Shown here in pieces: positions 11,478 through 21,890 of a DNA stretch of 64,000 nt (within the stretch, counting starts at the first letter, position 1; every line of letters begins with the position of its first letter). The notes below the pieces were generated by a model. The model was not told the origin of the DNA. It saw only the letters and a list, made by a program, of their open reading frames with translations, and did not search any database. This DNA comes from Bradyrhizobium sp. WSM3983 (GTDB taxonomy: Bacteria > Pseudomonadota > Alphaproteobacteria > Rhizobiales > Xanthobacteraceae): positions 360,297 to 424,296 of the forward strand of contig NZ_AXAY01000002.1 of NCBI RefSeq assembly GCF_000473045.1, written 5' to 3'. Position numbers and translations under genes: made by a program.

Positions 11478-12353
11478 TCAGCGCCTCCCCAGAAGGCCCT
11501 GGGGCCGGATATACATCACGAACACGAGCAGCAGCAGCGCCGGAATGGTGCGGTAAGCCGGCGAAACCAGATAGGCCGTCAGCGTTTCGAGATAGCCGAC
11601 CACGAAGGCGGCGATCAGCGAGCCGGAGACGCTGCCGAGGCCGCCGAGCACCACGATCGAGAACGCGCTCGCGGTCAGCGGTCCCACGCTGTAGGAGCTG
11701 ACGCCAAGGAACATGCCGAGCAGCACGCCGGCGATGCCGGCCAGAATGCCATAGATCCCCCACACCACGATGTAGATGTTGGTGAGTTCGAGCCCGAGCA
11801 GGGTGACGCCGCGCGGATTCATCGAAGCCGCCAGCACCGCCTTGCCTGTGCGGGTGCGGTTCACCAGCAGCCACAGCAGTGCGATGACGAGGCAGCACAC
11901 GATCGCCGTGAAAATCTCGTTCTTCGGCGTGCGGACGCCGAGCACATCGACGACGCCTTCCACGATCGGCAGCACGGTCTTGGCATTGTTGGTGAAGAAA
12001 TAGGCGATCAGCTCCTGGATCATGATGCCCCAGAGCAGCGTGCCCGTGAGGACGAAGATCTCCCTCTCCTCATTCGGGATGCGCCGCGAGTCCTGGATCG
12101 GCTTCACCACCGCGAAGTAGGTGGCAAACGCCGCGAGGAGGGCGACCCCGACCCCGATCAGCGCGCCGGCATAGGTGCCGACACCAAGCACGCTGGCGGC
12201 GGCCCAGGCCGCCACCGCGGCCGCCACCATGATGGCACCGTGGGACAGGTTGAGCACGCCGGAGACGCCGAAGATCAGCGTGAAGCCGGTGGCACCGAGA
12301 GCGTAGAGAGCGCTGATGGCAAAGCCATCGATCAGAATCTGGAAAGCTCGCAT
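11478..12353 (-). CDS. Branched-chain amino acid-type ABC transporter permease (LivH-like)
   Basis: Inner-membrane permease of 291 residues. The family block SGVLNLSHGAIMVAAA is near residue 38 and the late GGLGSVSGSLIAAFVVG block near residue 227. The ATG at 12353 begins MRAFQILIDGFAISALYALG, a standard LivH N-terminus; the frame upstream overlaps an intergenic stem-loop and is not coding. It lies between the first binding-protein gene and LivM and probably shares their transcript. Confidence 0.9.
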   Translation of the reverse strand: MRAFQILIDGFAISALYALGATGFTLIFGVSGVLNLSHGAIMVAAAVAAWAAASVLGVGTYAGALIGVGVALLAAFATYFAVVKPIQDSRRIPNEEREIFVLTGTLLWGIMIQELIAYFFTNNAKTVLPIVEGVVDVLGVRTPKNEIFTAIVCCLVIALLWLLVNRTRTGKAVLAASMNPRGVTLLGLELTNIYIVVWGIYGILAGIAGVLLGMFLGVSSYSVGPLTASAFSIVVLGGLGSVSGSLIAAFVVGYLETLTAYLVSPAYRTIPALLLLVFVMYIRPQGLLGRR

Positions 12354-12411
12354 TGATGATTGGCCAAGAGTCCTAACTGAGGGAAGGTGCTGCGGGGCGC
12401 CGCAAGCGGAA

Positions 12412-12436
12412 GCTCCCGGGAGGAGGTCCCGGGAGC
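12412..12436. terminator. Stem-loop between the binding-protein and permease genes
   Basis: Perfect nine-base arms GCTCCCGGG and CCCGGGAGC with a seven-base loop lie just after the stop of the binding-protein gene at 12449. No T-run follows. Such hairpins usually stabilise or partly terminate transcripts, giving more binding protein than permease. Confidence 0.55.
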
Positions 12437-12448
12437 ATGTCCTGCCGA

Positions 12449-13693
12449 TCAGTTGCTGAGCTTGATGAAGCTCGGGAACTTGATGTCGACCTTGGCGACG
12501 TCCTTGGGCCAGACCGCGCTTTGCTTGCCGTCCTGCCATTGCAGCATCAGCCCGGTGATCAGGCCCTTGCCGTATTTGATCGAGTGCGTGAACGGATCGT
12601 CCTTGCCGTAGAACTGGACGCGGCCGATCGTGCCTTCCCAGTCGGTCTTCTCCAGCGCATCGACCAGCTTGTCGGCGTCGGTCGAGCCGGCGCGCTTCAC
12701 GGCGTCGGCGATGTAATAGACCTCGTCATAGGCGGTGTAGCCGGCATAGGACGGGTAGTTGCCGAACTTCTTCTTGAAGGCTTCGGCGAACGGCACCGAC
12801 TTCGGCGTCACCGCGACGCCGGGCCCGGAGACGCCCTGATAGAGCACGCCTTCGGCGGCCTGGTTGGTGTCCTTGCCGAAGGTTTCGTTGGTCGCCTGCG
12901 AGGAGATGCCGAACATCGGGATCGGCACCTGCTGGTTCTTCCACTGCACCGTCGGCTGCACGCCGACATGGGAGATGCCGGTGATGATCACGTCGGGCTT
13001 CGCGCCCTCGATCTTGTTGAAGATCGGGGTGAAGTCGGTCGTGTCAGGCGAGAAGCGGATGTGGTCGAGCACCTTGAGCCCGATCTTGGGCAGGCATTCC
13101 TCGTAGCCGACGTCGAGCGGCTTGGTCCAGGCGGCATCCTCGCTCATGATGACGGCCGTCTTCATGTGCATCCTGTCGACCAGAAGATCCTTGGCGCCGT
13201 CGCAGACCGAGAGCGCGAGCGCCGCCGAGGTCAAATAGCCGTGGAAGGTGTACTTGTTCTTCTCGTAGTCGGCATGGACGCTCTTGCTGATTTCGTTGGA
13301 GGCCGCACCGGGCGTCACGAACGGCGTCTTCAGCCGCGCGGCCCAGGGCTCGAGCGCCAGCACCACCTCGCTGATATAGCTGGCGATAACCGCGTTGACC
13401 TTGTCCTCGTTCACCGCGCGCTGGAACGCGCGCACCGAGTCCGCCGAGGAGGAGTGGTTGTCGTAGCCGATGATCTCGATCTTGCGGCCGTCGACGCCGC
13501 CGGCGGTGTTGATCTCGTCGGCGGCGAGCTGCGCCGCCTGCGGGATCGATGCGCCGGCAATCGCCTGCGCTTCCGCGATGACGCCGATCCTGATCGGATC
13601 GGCCGCAAAGGCCGGGCTTAAGGCCGCCAACAATGCGCCCGTCGCGGCCGCACCAAACGCACTTCGCAATGCACCAGAGAGTGCTTTATTCAT
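12449..13693 (-). CDS. ABC transporter substrate-binding protein, branched-chain amino acid type (copy 1)
   Basis: Periplasmic binding protein of 414 residues, first gene of the leftward operon 13693-7789. A signal peptide ends near SPAFA, and the mature protein starts DPIRIGVIAEAQAIAG. The ligand loop YDNHSSSADSVRAFQ matches that of the copy at 7789-9027. GGGAGAGAAC precedes the ATG at 13693. The ABC type is well supported; the ligand could be an amino acid, an amide or an aromatic acid. Confidence 0.9.
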   Translation of the reverse strand: MNKALSGALRSAFGAAATGALLAALSPAFAADPIRIGVIAEAQAIAGASIPQAAQLAADEINTAGGVDGRKIEIIGYDNHSSSADSVRAFQRAVNEDKVNAVIASYISEVVLALEPWAARLKTPFVTPGAASNEISKSVHADYEKNKYTFHGYLTSAALALSVCDGAKDLLVDRMHMKTAVIMSEDAAWTKPLDVGYEECLPKIGLKVLDHIRFSPDTTDFTPIFNKIEGAKPDVIITGISHVGVQPTVQWKNQQVPIPMFGISSQATNETFGKDTNQAAEGVLYQGVSGPGVAVTPKSVPFAEAFKKKFGNYPSYAGYTAYDEVYYIADAVKRAGSTDADKLVDALEKTDWEGTIGRVQFYGKDDPFTHSIKYGKGLITGLMLQWQDGKQSAVWPKDVAKVDIKFPSFIKLSN

Positions 13694-13934
13694 GTTGTTC
13701 TCTCCCTTGAACCAAGCTTCTTTGAGCTATTGGGGCGGGACTATAACGACGCGAGAATCCTCGGCAAGTGAAACTGTATTCAGGATTGTACGACGCGGAC
13801 TAAAGTTCTAGCGCTGGGCAAAATGCGGGCAGGACAGAGCCGGTTGCGCGCAGCTATGCAGATTTCGCCGACGAGCATGCGCCTCTGTCGCAGGCGCATA
13901 ATTGCATTGCCGTTGTGGGTGGCGTTGAGCCGGT

Positions 13935-15032
13935 TCAGCGAGCTTGCAGCAGCGACGGATCGAGCGGCGCGAGCCGGGCCGGATCGAACGGCGCGAGATC
14001 CACCTGGCGCGCTGCGCCCTCGGTGATGAGCTGTGCAATGGCCTCACCGGTCGCGGGCGCATTCAGGATGCCCCACACATTATGTGCGGTCGCGACATAG
14101 AGACCCTCGCTCTGCGGCACCCGGCCGATCAGCGGCAGGCCGTCCTCCGTCACGGGACGAAAGCAGGCCTGCTGCACGATGAGTTTTTCGGGGCGAAACA
14201 GCGGCGACAGCCGCTCCGACATAGTTTGCAGGCGCGCGATCGCATCGAGGTCCGGCGTCACGGCCGCCGGATCGAGCGGCAGCGGCGCGATGTCGGACAG
14301 CGCCGTGATATGCGTGCTGCCGTCGGCGCGCGGAAAGACCTCGATCGACACGGCGCTGCCATCCGTCTCGCAGTCCAGGAACAACGCATCGGCCGGCACG
14401 TTGGAGCCGATGTCGTAGACGATGCTCGGGCTGCGCTGGCCATAGACAGCGGGCAGCCTCATCCATTGCGCCGCGAGCAGCGACCATGGTCCCATCGCGA
14501 TGACGACGGCATCCGCTTCGATGACGCCGCCGTCAACCTCGACGCCCCTCGCACGCGTCTCATCGCGGACGATGCCGGTGACGCGGCCCCGCCGAAAGTC
14601 GGTGCCTTGCGCGAGCGCGGCGTTCATCACGGCCGATGTGAACTTTTGCGGATGGACGATCGCAGTCGTCTCGATCGTGCCGATGCGCTGTGCGATGACG
14701 ACGCCGTTGGCGAGCCAGCCGAGCCTGGACGGCGCGTCGCGCTGCGGATCACCATCGGCCGCAACGAAGCCGCTATACGCGGTCATCGGCCGAAAACCCC
14801 AATCGCCCGCGATCTCCCCGGGCAGTTGCGCATGAAGCGAAAAACTGCGTCGCGCCAGCGCGTCGAGTGGCGAGCCCGCGCACCAGTCGCGTGCCAGAAA
14901 ACCGCCGGCCTTGCCGGAGGCCGCGGCCGCCACGTCGGTCCGTTCCACAACGATGACGTCGACGCCATGGCGGCGGAGGAAGTAAGCCGTGCAGGCCCCG
15001 ATCACGCCGCCGCCGCAGATCACAACGCGCAT
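13935..15032 (-). CDS. FAD-dependent oxidoreductase, D-amino-acid oxidase (DAO) family
   Basis: Flavoprotein of 365 residues in the DAO/glycine oxidase group. The FAD-binding motif GGGVIGACTAYFLRRHG is at residues 7-23, followed by the acidic VVER end of strand two. The C-terminal block THNVWGILNAPATGEAIAQL supplies the second flavin contact. Family members deaminate amines or amino acids with release of hydrogen peroxide or electrons. It starts 39 bases after the Ddl gene and is probably co-transcribed, which hints at D-amino-acid handling. AGGAG precedes the ATG at 15032. Confidence 0.85.
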   Translation of the reverse strand: MRVVICGGGVIGACTAYFLRRHGVDVIVVERTDVAAAASGKAGGFLARDWCAGSPLDALARRSFSLHAQLPGEIAGDWGFRPMTAYSGFVAADGDPQRDAPSRLGWLANGVVIAQRIGTIETTAIVHPQKFTSAVMNAALAQGTDFRRGRVTGIVRDETRARGVEVDGGVIEADAVVIAMGPWSLLAAQWMRLPAVYGQRSPSIVYDIGSNVPADALFLDCETDGSAVSIEVFPRADGSTHITALSDIAPLPLDPAAVTPDLDAIARLQTMSERLSPLFRPEKLIVQQACFRPVTEDGLPLIGRVPQSEGLYVATAHNVWGILNAPATGEAIAQLITEGAARQVDLAPFDPARLAPLDPSLLQAR

Positions 15033-15071
15033 GGCTTGTCTCCTGATCGGCCTCTCGCTTGCGGAGACAAC

Positions 15072-16190
15072 CTAGCTCGAATAACCGCGTTCCAGGGCAT
15101 GACGTAGCTGGTAGCGGTCCAGCGCCAGATGGACGAGGCGCGTCAGCAGCTCGCCATATGGCACGCCCGAGGCTTCCATCATCTTCGGGTACATGCTGAT
15201 CGACGTGAAGCCGGGCAGAGTGTTGATCTCGTTGAAGCAGAATTCGCCGGTTTGCCGATCGAGGAAGAAATCGACGCGCGCGAGGTCGCTGCATTCCAGC
15301 GCCGCGAACGCTTGCACCGCGAGCGCGCGCACGCGCTCCATCTCGGCCAGGTCGAGCCTGGCCGGAAGATCGACGCGGGCGCCGTCGGGATCGAGATATT
15401 TGGCCTCGTACGAATAGAATTCGTGATGGGCGTTGGGATTGAGTTCGCTGGCGACGCTGGCAAACAGCGTCTCGCCCTCGAGCACGGCGACCTCGATCTC
15501 GCGGGCGTCGATGCCCTGTTCGACCAGCACCTTGAGATCATAACGAAACGCGTCATCGAGCGCCGGCCCAAGCGCCTCCCATGTCTTCACCTTGTGAATG
15601 CCGACACTGGAGCCCATGTTGCACGGCTTGACGAACACCGGGAGGCTCAGACCCTCCTTAGCCTTGGCGAGAGACGAGGCGCGATCCGCCGCGAAGGCCT
15701 TGCGGGTGAGCACGCGATAGGGCGCGACGGGAACGCCGGCGAATTCCGCGAGCCGCTTGGCGACATCCTTGTCCATGCTGACGGCGGAGGCGAGAACGCC
15801 CGACCCGACATAGGCAACCTCGGCCAGCTCCATCAGGCCTTGCACGGTGCCGTCCTCGCAGAGGGGGCCATGCATGACCGGAAACACGACGTCGATCCCG
15901 ATCGGGCCTGTCGTGCTGTCGGAAATCGGCATGAGAACGCCATGTCCATCGGCTCCTCGGGCAAGCCGCATCTCGGGCGCATCGGGCAGGATCGGCAAGG
16001 CCGCCTGCGCCGGGTCGATCATGGCAAGATCGTTCCATTGCCACCGGCCCGTCTTGTCGATCGAGACCGGGATCACCTCGAAGCGCGCGCGGTCGAGATG
16101 CCTGAGCACGGAGGCGGCCGATTTCAGCGAGACCTCGTGCTCGCCGGACTTGCCGCCATAGAGAACAACGACGCGAATTTTGTCTGCCAT
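15072..16190 (-). CDS. ddl: D-alanine--D-alanine ligase
   Basis: ATP-grasp ligase joining two D-alanines for peptidoglycan, 372 residues, the DdlA length class. Visible are the N-terminal VVVLYGGKSGEHEVSLKSA, the PVMHGPLCEDGTVQGL loop, VFVKPCNMGSSVGIHK, and the metal-site end FCFNEINTLPGFTSISMYP. It is cytoplasmic. Most Rhizobiales keep a ddlB in the cell-division cluster, so this distant copy next to a DAO-type oxidase is probably a second, auxiliary ligase; that is inference. Confidence 0.92.
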   Translation of the reverse strand: MADKIRVVVLYGGKSGEHEVSLKSAASVLRHLDRARFEVIPVSIDKTGRWQWNDLAMIDPAQAALPILPDAPEMRLARGADGHGVLMPISDSTTGPIGIDVVFPVMHGPLCEDGTVQGLMELAEVAYVGSGVLASAVSMDKDVAKRLAEFAGVPVAPYRVLTRKAFAADRASSLAKAKEGLSLPVFVKPCNMGSSVGIHKVKTWEALGPALDDAFRYDLKVLVEQGIDAREIEVAVLEGETLFASVASELNPNAHHEFYSYEAKYLDPDGARVDLPARLDLAEMERVRALAVQAFAALECSDLARVDFFLDRQTGEFCFNEINTLPGFTSISMYPKMMEASGVPYGELLTRLVHLALDRYQLRHALERGYSS

Positions 16191-16289
16191 GGCTCAATTA
16201 TCATGCGCCCTGTCCGGAAGTCACGTGCTGCCTGCCGAGAGGAGGGGCATGGACTCATGAATTCGTCGACGCAGGTCCCTCACTTGCTC

Positions 16290-16835
16290 TCAACCTCTAT
16301 CGATCACCCAGCGGGTCACCGCCTGGTGAAAGTTAAGAGGGCCTGGAACGGTCATGTGCGTCTTGACGTACTTGAAGCCTGCCTTTTGGAGTGCGCGGTT
16401 CGGAGCCGCATTGAACGCATTGGGCTCACAGAAGAGTTGCTTCAGATTGAGAATCTGGAAATAGAGCTCGACGGTCTGTCGGACACACGCGACGCCGATA
16501 CCCTGCCGACGTTGAGAGGCATCGGTGATGTGAAGGTGCATGTTTGCTTGCTGGCCAATGCGGATCTTGTCGGCGGTCGAGAACCCCACGAACCTGTCAT
16601 CGCAAAGCCAACTCACCAAAAGGCTGCTCCTCTGCTCGATGGGCTGGTCGAACATCTGCTCATAGAGTCGCTGCCATTGCGATGCCTGCGGCAGTCGCGA
16701 CGGATCGACCCCGAGCGTTTCCAAATGCTCCGGCGTCGCTGCGTGGAAATATTCGATGATCTTGGCAGTTTCCTGCAAGGTCATTGGACGAACGGTGACG
16801 GTCACTTGGTTATCCCTGTGAACGATCGGCTTCAT
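16290..16835 (-). CDS. GNAT family N-acetyltransferase
   Basis: 181-residue acetyltransferase of the RimJ/RimL-like type. The acetyl-CoA loop is seen as ITDASQRRQGIGVACVRQT at about residues 102-120, followed by LKQLFCEPNAFNAAPNRALQKAGFKYV, the usual end of the fold. The acceptor is not recognisable. Base composition is lower in GC than its neighbours, which may mean recent transfer. Confidence 0.82.
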   Translation of the reverse strand: MKPIVHRDNQVTVTVRPMTLQETAKIIEYFHAATPEHLETLGVDPSRLPQASQWQRLYEQMFDQPIEQRSSLLVSWLCDDRFVGFSTADKIRIGQQANMHLHITDASQRRQGIGVACVRQTVELYFQILNLKQLFCEPNAFNAAPNRALQKAGFKYVKTHMTVPGPLNFHQAVTRWVIDRG

Positions 16836-16891
16836 ATTTTAGGCGCCAGCGGTGCACGCTGGCGCCTCGTCGCAATTCAGCTCACGTCTGC

Positions 16892-18115
16892 TCAGCCCGG
16901 TCCGGCACCTTGGGTCGCTGTGTACACCGCGTAGAGCGACTGGCTCGCGGCCATGAACAGGCGGTTGCGCTTCGGCCCGCCGAAGCAGACGTTGCCGCAG
17001 ACTTCCGGCAGGCGAATGCGGCCGAGCAGCTTGCCTTCCGGCGACCACACCGTCACGCCGTTATAGCCGACCGCGCGACCGGCATTGCTGGAGGACCAGA
17101 CATTGCCGTTGACGTCGCAGCGCACGCCGTCAGGCCCGCATTTCACGCCGTCGATCACGCAATCGGAGAAGAGCTTTGGATTGGACAGCTTGTTGTCGCT
17201 GCCGACATCGAACACGAAGATCTCGCCTTTGCCGCCGGCGCCGGTGTCGCCCGGTCCCTTGCCGGTCGAGACGACGTAGAGCTTCTTGAAATCGGGCGAG
17301 AAGCACAAGCCGTTGGGATCGGGCACCTGGTCCTCGGTGACGACGAGATCGACGCGGCCTGAGGGGTCGATGCGATAGCAATTGGTCGGCAGCTCACGCT
17401 TGCCCGGCGCGAAACCGGCCGGCTGCCCGATCCGTGGATTGAGCTTGCCGGGCGCATTGCTCGGTCCGCCCGCAGCATCGGGTTCGCCCTCGTAGAGCTG
17501 GCCGCCATAGGGCGGATCGGTGAACCAGTAGCTGCCGTCGGGATGCGCGACGACGTCGTTCGGCGAGTTCAGCTTCTTGCCGTTGTAATTGTCGCAGAGG
17601 ATCGTGGCGGTGCCGTCGTTCTCATAGCGCGTCACCCGCCGGGTCAGGTGCTCGCAAGAGAGCTGGCGGCCCTGGAAGTCGAACGAATTGCCGTTGCTGT
17701 AGTTCGACGGCGTGCGGAATACGCTGACATGGCCGTCATCCTCGCTCCAGCGCATCTGCCGGTTGTTGGGAATGTCGCTCCAGAGCAGATAACGCCCCTG
17801 CGCGTTCCACGCCGGACCTTCCGCCCATAACAGGCCGGTATGGAGCCGCTTGATCGAGGTGTTGGGCTGCGCGAGGTCGTTGAAGGACGGATCGACGGCG
17901 ATGATGTCGGGGTCCCAGAAATAAGTGGTCGGTGCGCCGCGCGGACTGAAATCGCGCGGCGGGGTGGTGATTGTCGTCGGCGGGGCGGCAGGTCCGGCCT
18001 GAGCCAGCGCGGTGCCGGTTCCGGCCATCGTGGCCGCGGCACCGAGCGCAAGTCCCTGGACCAGCGTCCGTCGTGAAAGCGCAGCTTCCTGCTCACGCTG
18101 CTGTTGGCGTGTCAT
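16892..18115 (-). CDS. Tat-exported SMP-30/gluconolactonase family protein
   Basis: 407-residue beta-propeller related to the protein at 6703-7602 but with a twin-arginine signal (SRRTLVQGLALGAAATMAG, about residues 15-33). The family blocks LLWAEGPAWN, YLLWSDIPNNRQMRW, KLNSPNDVVAHPDG and NVCFGGPKRNRLFMAASQSLY are present. It should act in the periplasm on lactones or phosphotriester-like substrates. An insert around residues 207-230 (VGQ-poor, glycine- and proline-rich) distinguishes it from the cytoplasmic copy. Confidence 0.87.
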   Translation of the reverse strand: MTRQQQREQEAALSRRTLVQGLALGAAATMAGTGTALAQAGPAAPPTTITTPPRDFSPRGAPTTYFWDPDIIAVDPSFNDLAQPNTSIKRLHTGLLWAEGPAWNAQGRYLLWSDIPNNRQMRWSEDDGHVSVFRTPSNYSNGNSFDFQGRQLSCEHLTRRVTRYENDGTATILCDNYNGKKLNSPNDVVAHPDGSYWFTDPPYGGQLYEGEPDAAGGPSNAPGKLNPRIGQPAGFAPGKRELPTNCYRIDPSGRVDLVVTEDQVPDPNGLCFSPDFKKLYVVSTGKGPGDTGAGGKGEIFVFDVGSDNKLSNPKLFSDCVIDGVKCGPDGVRCDVNGNVWSSSNAGRAVGYNGVTVWSPEGKLLGRIRLPEVCGNVCFGGPKRNRLFMAASQSLYAVYTATQGAGPG

Positions 18116-18392
18116 TCGCGTCCTCCCGGGTCATGTTCGGCTGGCCGGTTGATCCGGCCGAGCAAGCAGAGGTTAGTCCGGTCCGCGCCCGGTTGCGAGC
18201 GCTACAGTTGCAGCCGCCGGACACGATTTCCTTGATGTCGCCAAATTCGTCTTGTGCCAGCGGACTGTTGGCGGACGATGCCGGATCATGCGCGCATGGC
18301 CGCTCGGCTATGCATGGGGCGACAATTCGTCCCGCCCGGTGTGCTTAACCGAAGCTGACTTCGATGCCTGTCAAGTCTTGACCTCAGGCGTC

Positions 18393-18707
18393 ATGCTGGC
18401 AGAACTTGCGCGGGGTCAAACGCCGGAGTTCAGCGTGGTTCAAGGTCTCGTCGTACTGGTCATGTTGCTTGGGATCGCCTTTGCGGCGGGCTATTTCACG
18501 CGCGACCGCATGTCGCGAAAGAAGCGGGCCGAAGCCCGCCGCTGGCGAGACTATGTGGAACCCGGCTGGCTCCGCGCGAGCCCGCCCGCCAACACCAACG
18601 AGGTAACGGCCACCAACCGGATGACCCGGCCGGCTGTGGGCACCGGCGAGCTCGGCCAGATGCTGGACCGCTGGGAGAACAGGGCTCGCGCCCGCCGGAC
18701 GGCGTAG
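18393..18707 (+). CDS. Small single-span membrane protein of unknown function
   Basis: 104-residue protein. One membrane segment (VVQGLVVLVMLLGIAFAAGY, about residues 14-33) is followed by a basic RDRMSRKKRAEARRWRDY stretch, so the C-terminus should be cytoplasmic. I chose the ATG at 18393; the frame is open upstream but the extra residues look non-coding. The fold and role are unknown. Confidence 0.6.
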   Translation: MLAELARGQTPEFSVVQGLVVLVMLLGIAFAAGYFTRDRMSRKKRAEARRWRDYVEPGWLRASPPANTNEVTATNRMTRPAVGTGELGQMLDRWENRARARRTA

Positions 18708-19816
18708 GCTGACCCGACCTTCGTAGCCCCCGATGGAGCGGAAGCGTAATCCGGGCCCAAGTTCGCCGCTACAAGAACTACAATCCCTTGCGCTGCCCGA
18801 CGGGCAAAACACCCAGCCGCTGGGTCAATCGACGTACGCAAAAATATTCCACTTTACCGAAATTCGGATTTATCGTATGTATCGCCCGTCCTGATCCGGC
18901 GAAAAGGGGCGGTCGTACGTCGTCACGAGCCGCGGATCGGGCTGCGGTGGACGTGTGCAGCGCCGTCGCGGATGCGAGTTGCAGGGTGGGGCAGTGGATT
19001 GAGCCGAACCCCGTGAGCGACTTGCAAGCCGCGTTGTACGAACGGCGCTTTGTCCTGCCACGCCTCTGAGGCGGAAGCAGGGATCGCCTGCGTACGGCAA
19101 AACCGTGTGGTCCTGGCCGTCGTCGCTACGGTCAAGCCTTGCGAATGCGGCGTTGCTTCAACCGGAGCACGTCCCTGACTTTTCGCGAGGCGACGGAGGC
19201 AAGACAGAATTCGTCTCCGGGGAGCACGCATAAGCCGTCAAACCACTGTGCAGGGAAGGCCGGATGTTCGGCTGCCCTGTGTCTCCCCTCGTGCATTGCG
19301 TGCGCAATGCATTTCGCACGAGGGTGTTGCGGGTGCCAGCCGGCACCCGGCCTTCCCCGCGCCCTTTGTTCAGAGAGGGCGTGACACGGAGAGCAAAACT
19401 CGGGCGGACTACGCCGCGAGAAGGCGAAGGTGTGTCTGCGCATTGAGATGTGAGTTGGAGGACGCCGATGATGCCCCTTGCAATGACGATGTTGACGCAG
19501 ACTGCCTCTCCAATGTCGTCCTGTCGAAAGCCAGGACCCATTACCCCAGGGAGAGGTTTGGCGAAGACTGGTCGGTCGGGACTGGCACCGTCTCAAAATC
19601 GACGGACCTCGCGGTATGGGTCCTGGCTTTCGCCAGGACGACCCCGAGAAGGTGGCTACGCTCTGGCCTGTCCGGGTATGATGGGTCACCTATGTTGACC
19701 ATCTTTTGGCGTTGCAGTAGCCGCCATTTCTCGTCTAAAAATGACGCACTGAGCCTCCCGGCAACCAACCGTCAACGGTTTTGACCGAGGATTTGAGGGC
19801 TCAAAAGGGTCTGGCA
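18708..19816. repeat. Gene-free repeat-rich interval
   Basis: No convincing gene is present. At 18720-18762 there is a short GATGGAGCGGAAGCGTAAT element of the type dispersed in Bradyrhizobium. From about 18840 to 19450 lies a stretch I recall as a frequent dispersed sequence of Bradyrhizobium/Nitrobacter genomes, here decayed. Its last part holds the long inverted repeat listed separately. The repeat assignment rests on memory, not on a search. Confidence 0.45.
19515..19642. repeat. Long imperfect inverted repeat
   Basis: Arms of about 28 bases at 19515-19542 and 19615-19642 (core AAGCCAGGACCCAT and its complement) match with one mismatch and enclose about 72 bases. Such elements are common mobile-looking palindromes in this genus. 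The structure could fold in RNA as a long hairpin. Confidence 0.65.
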
Positions 19817-19936
19817 ATGCTGATTCGCGGCCAAATCGATGGGATTTCGAGGGAGGTGGCTTTGGCCGCCGCCACGATCCCGGCCGCGCTGCTGCCCACC
19901 CTCCTTATTGGCGGGCTTCTTCTTACTTGCCCCTGA
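19817..19936 (+). CDS. Leucine-rich leader peptide of leuA
   Basis: A 39-codon frame ending 108 bases before leuA. Its last part reads LLPTLLIGGLLLTCP, with seven leucines in the last fifteen codons, the signature of a ribosome-stalling attenuator peptide. The ATG at 19817 follows AAAAGGG by seven bases. A TTG inside the frame at 19862 follows AGGGAGG and is an alternative start giving 24 residues. The stop codon lies inside the first arm of the downstream stem, as expected for coupling of translation to RNA folding. Confidence 0.72.
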   Translation: MLIRGQIDGISREVALAAATIPAALLPTLLIGGLLLTCP

Positions 19937-20007
19937 GGGCCGGCTGGGCGCAACGCGCCTGGGCGCTCAGGGGTTGGTCGAGATCACCGGACACCTCAAG
20001 CGCCCAG
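19930..20007 (+). promoter_or_regulatory. Attenuator with mutually exclusive stems upstream of leuA
   Basis: Stem A pairs CCCCTGAG (19930-19937) with CTCAGGGG (19966-19973) and holds a small inner hairpin. Stem B pairs CTGGGCGCT (19959-19967) with AGCGCCCAG (19999-20007). They share bases 19966-19967 and cannot both form fully. A ribosome stalled on the leucine codons at 19916-19924 would mask the left arm of stem A and favour stem B. No T-run follows either stem, so which one is the off state is not clear. Confidence 0.65.
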
Positions 20008-20044
20008 CAGACTGACGGCGCAAAAGCTCAAAAGGAAATTTGTA

Positions 20045-21607
<1,563 letters not shown>

Positions 21608-21630
21608 CGAACGAAGTTGCGAGTTGTTTC

Positions 21631-21760
21631 ACCTCTCCCGCTTGCAGGAGAGGTCGGCGCAGAGCGCCGGGAGAGGATTCTCTCGTCTGGGGGAGTCCCG
21701 TTGCGGAGACACCCTCTCCCCAACCCTCTCCCGCAAGCGGGAGAGGGAGCGCAGCGGTGC
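21631..21760. repeat. Rhizobial palindromic intergenic repeat after leuA
   Basis: Two outward copies of CTCTCCCGCTTGC / GCAAGCGGGAGAG flank a shorter core, forming a large cruciform-capable structure of the kind dispersed through Rhizobiales intergenic DNA. It starts 24 bases after the leuA stop and may act as its transcript end. Confidence 0.7.
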
Positions 21761-21890
21761 CCGCGTTCATGATGAATAGCTGCCCTGCTAACGGCCAATA
21801 GCGGCTCAATGCGCGAGCCGCTATTGTTGCTCCCGGCTTGAGGATAGGCGCCCACATCGGGCAGCCCAAGAGAATAACAAGGGAGAGATC

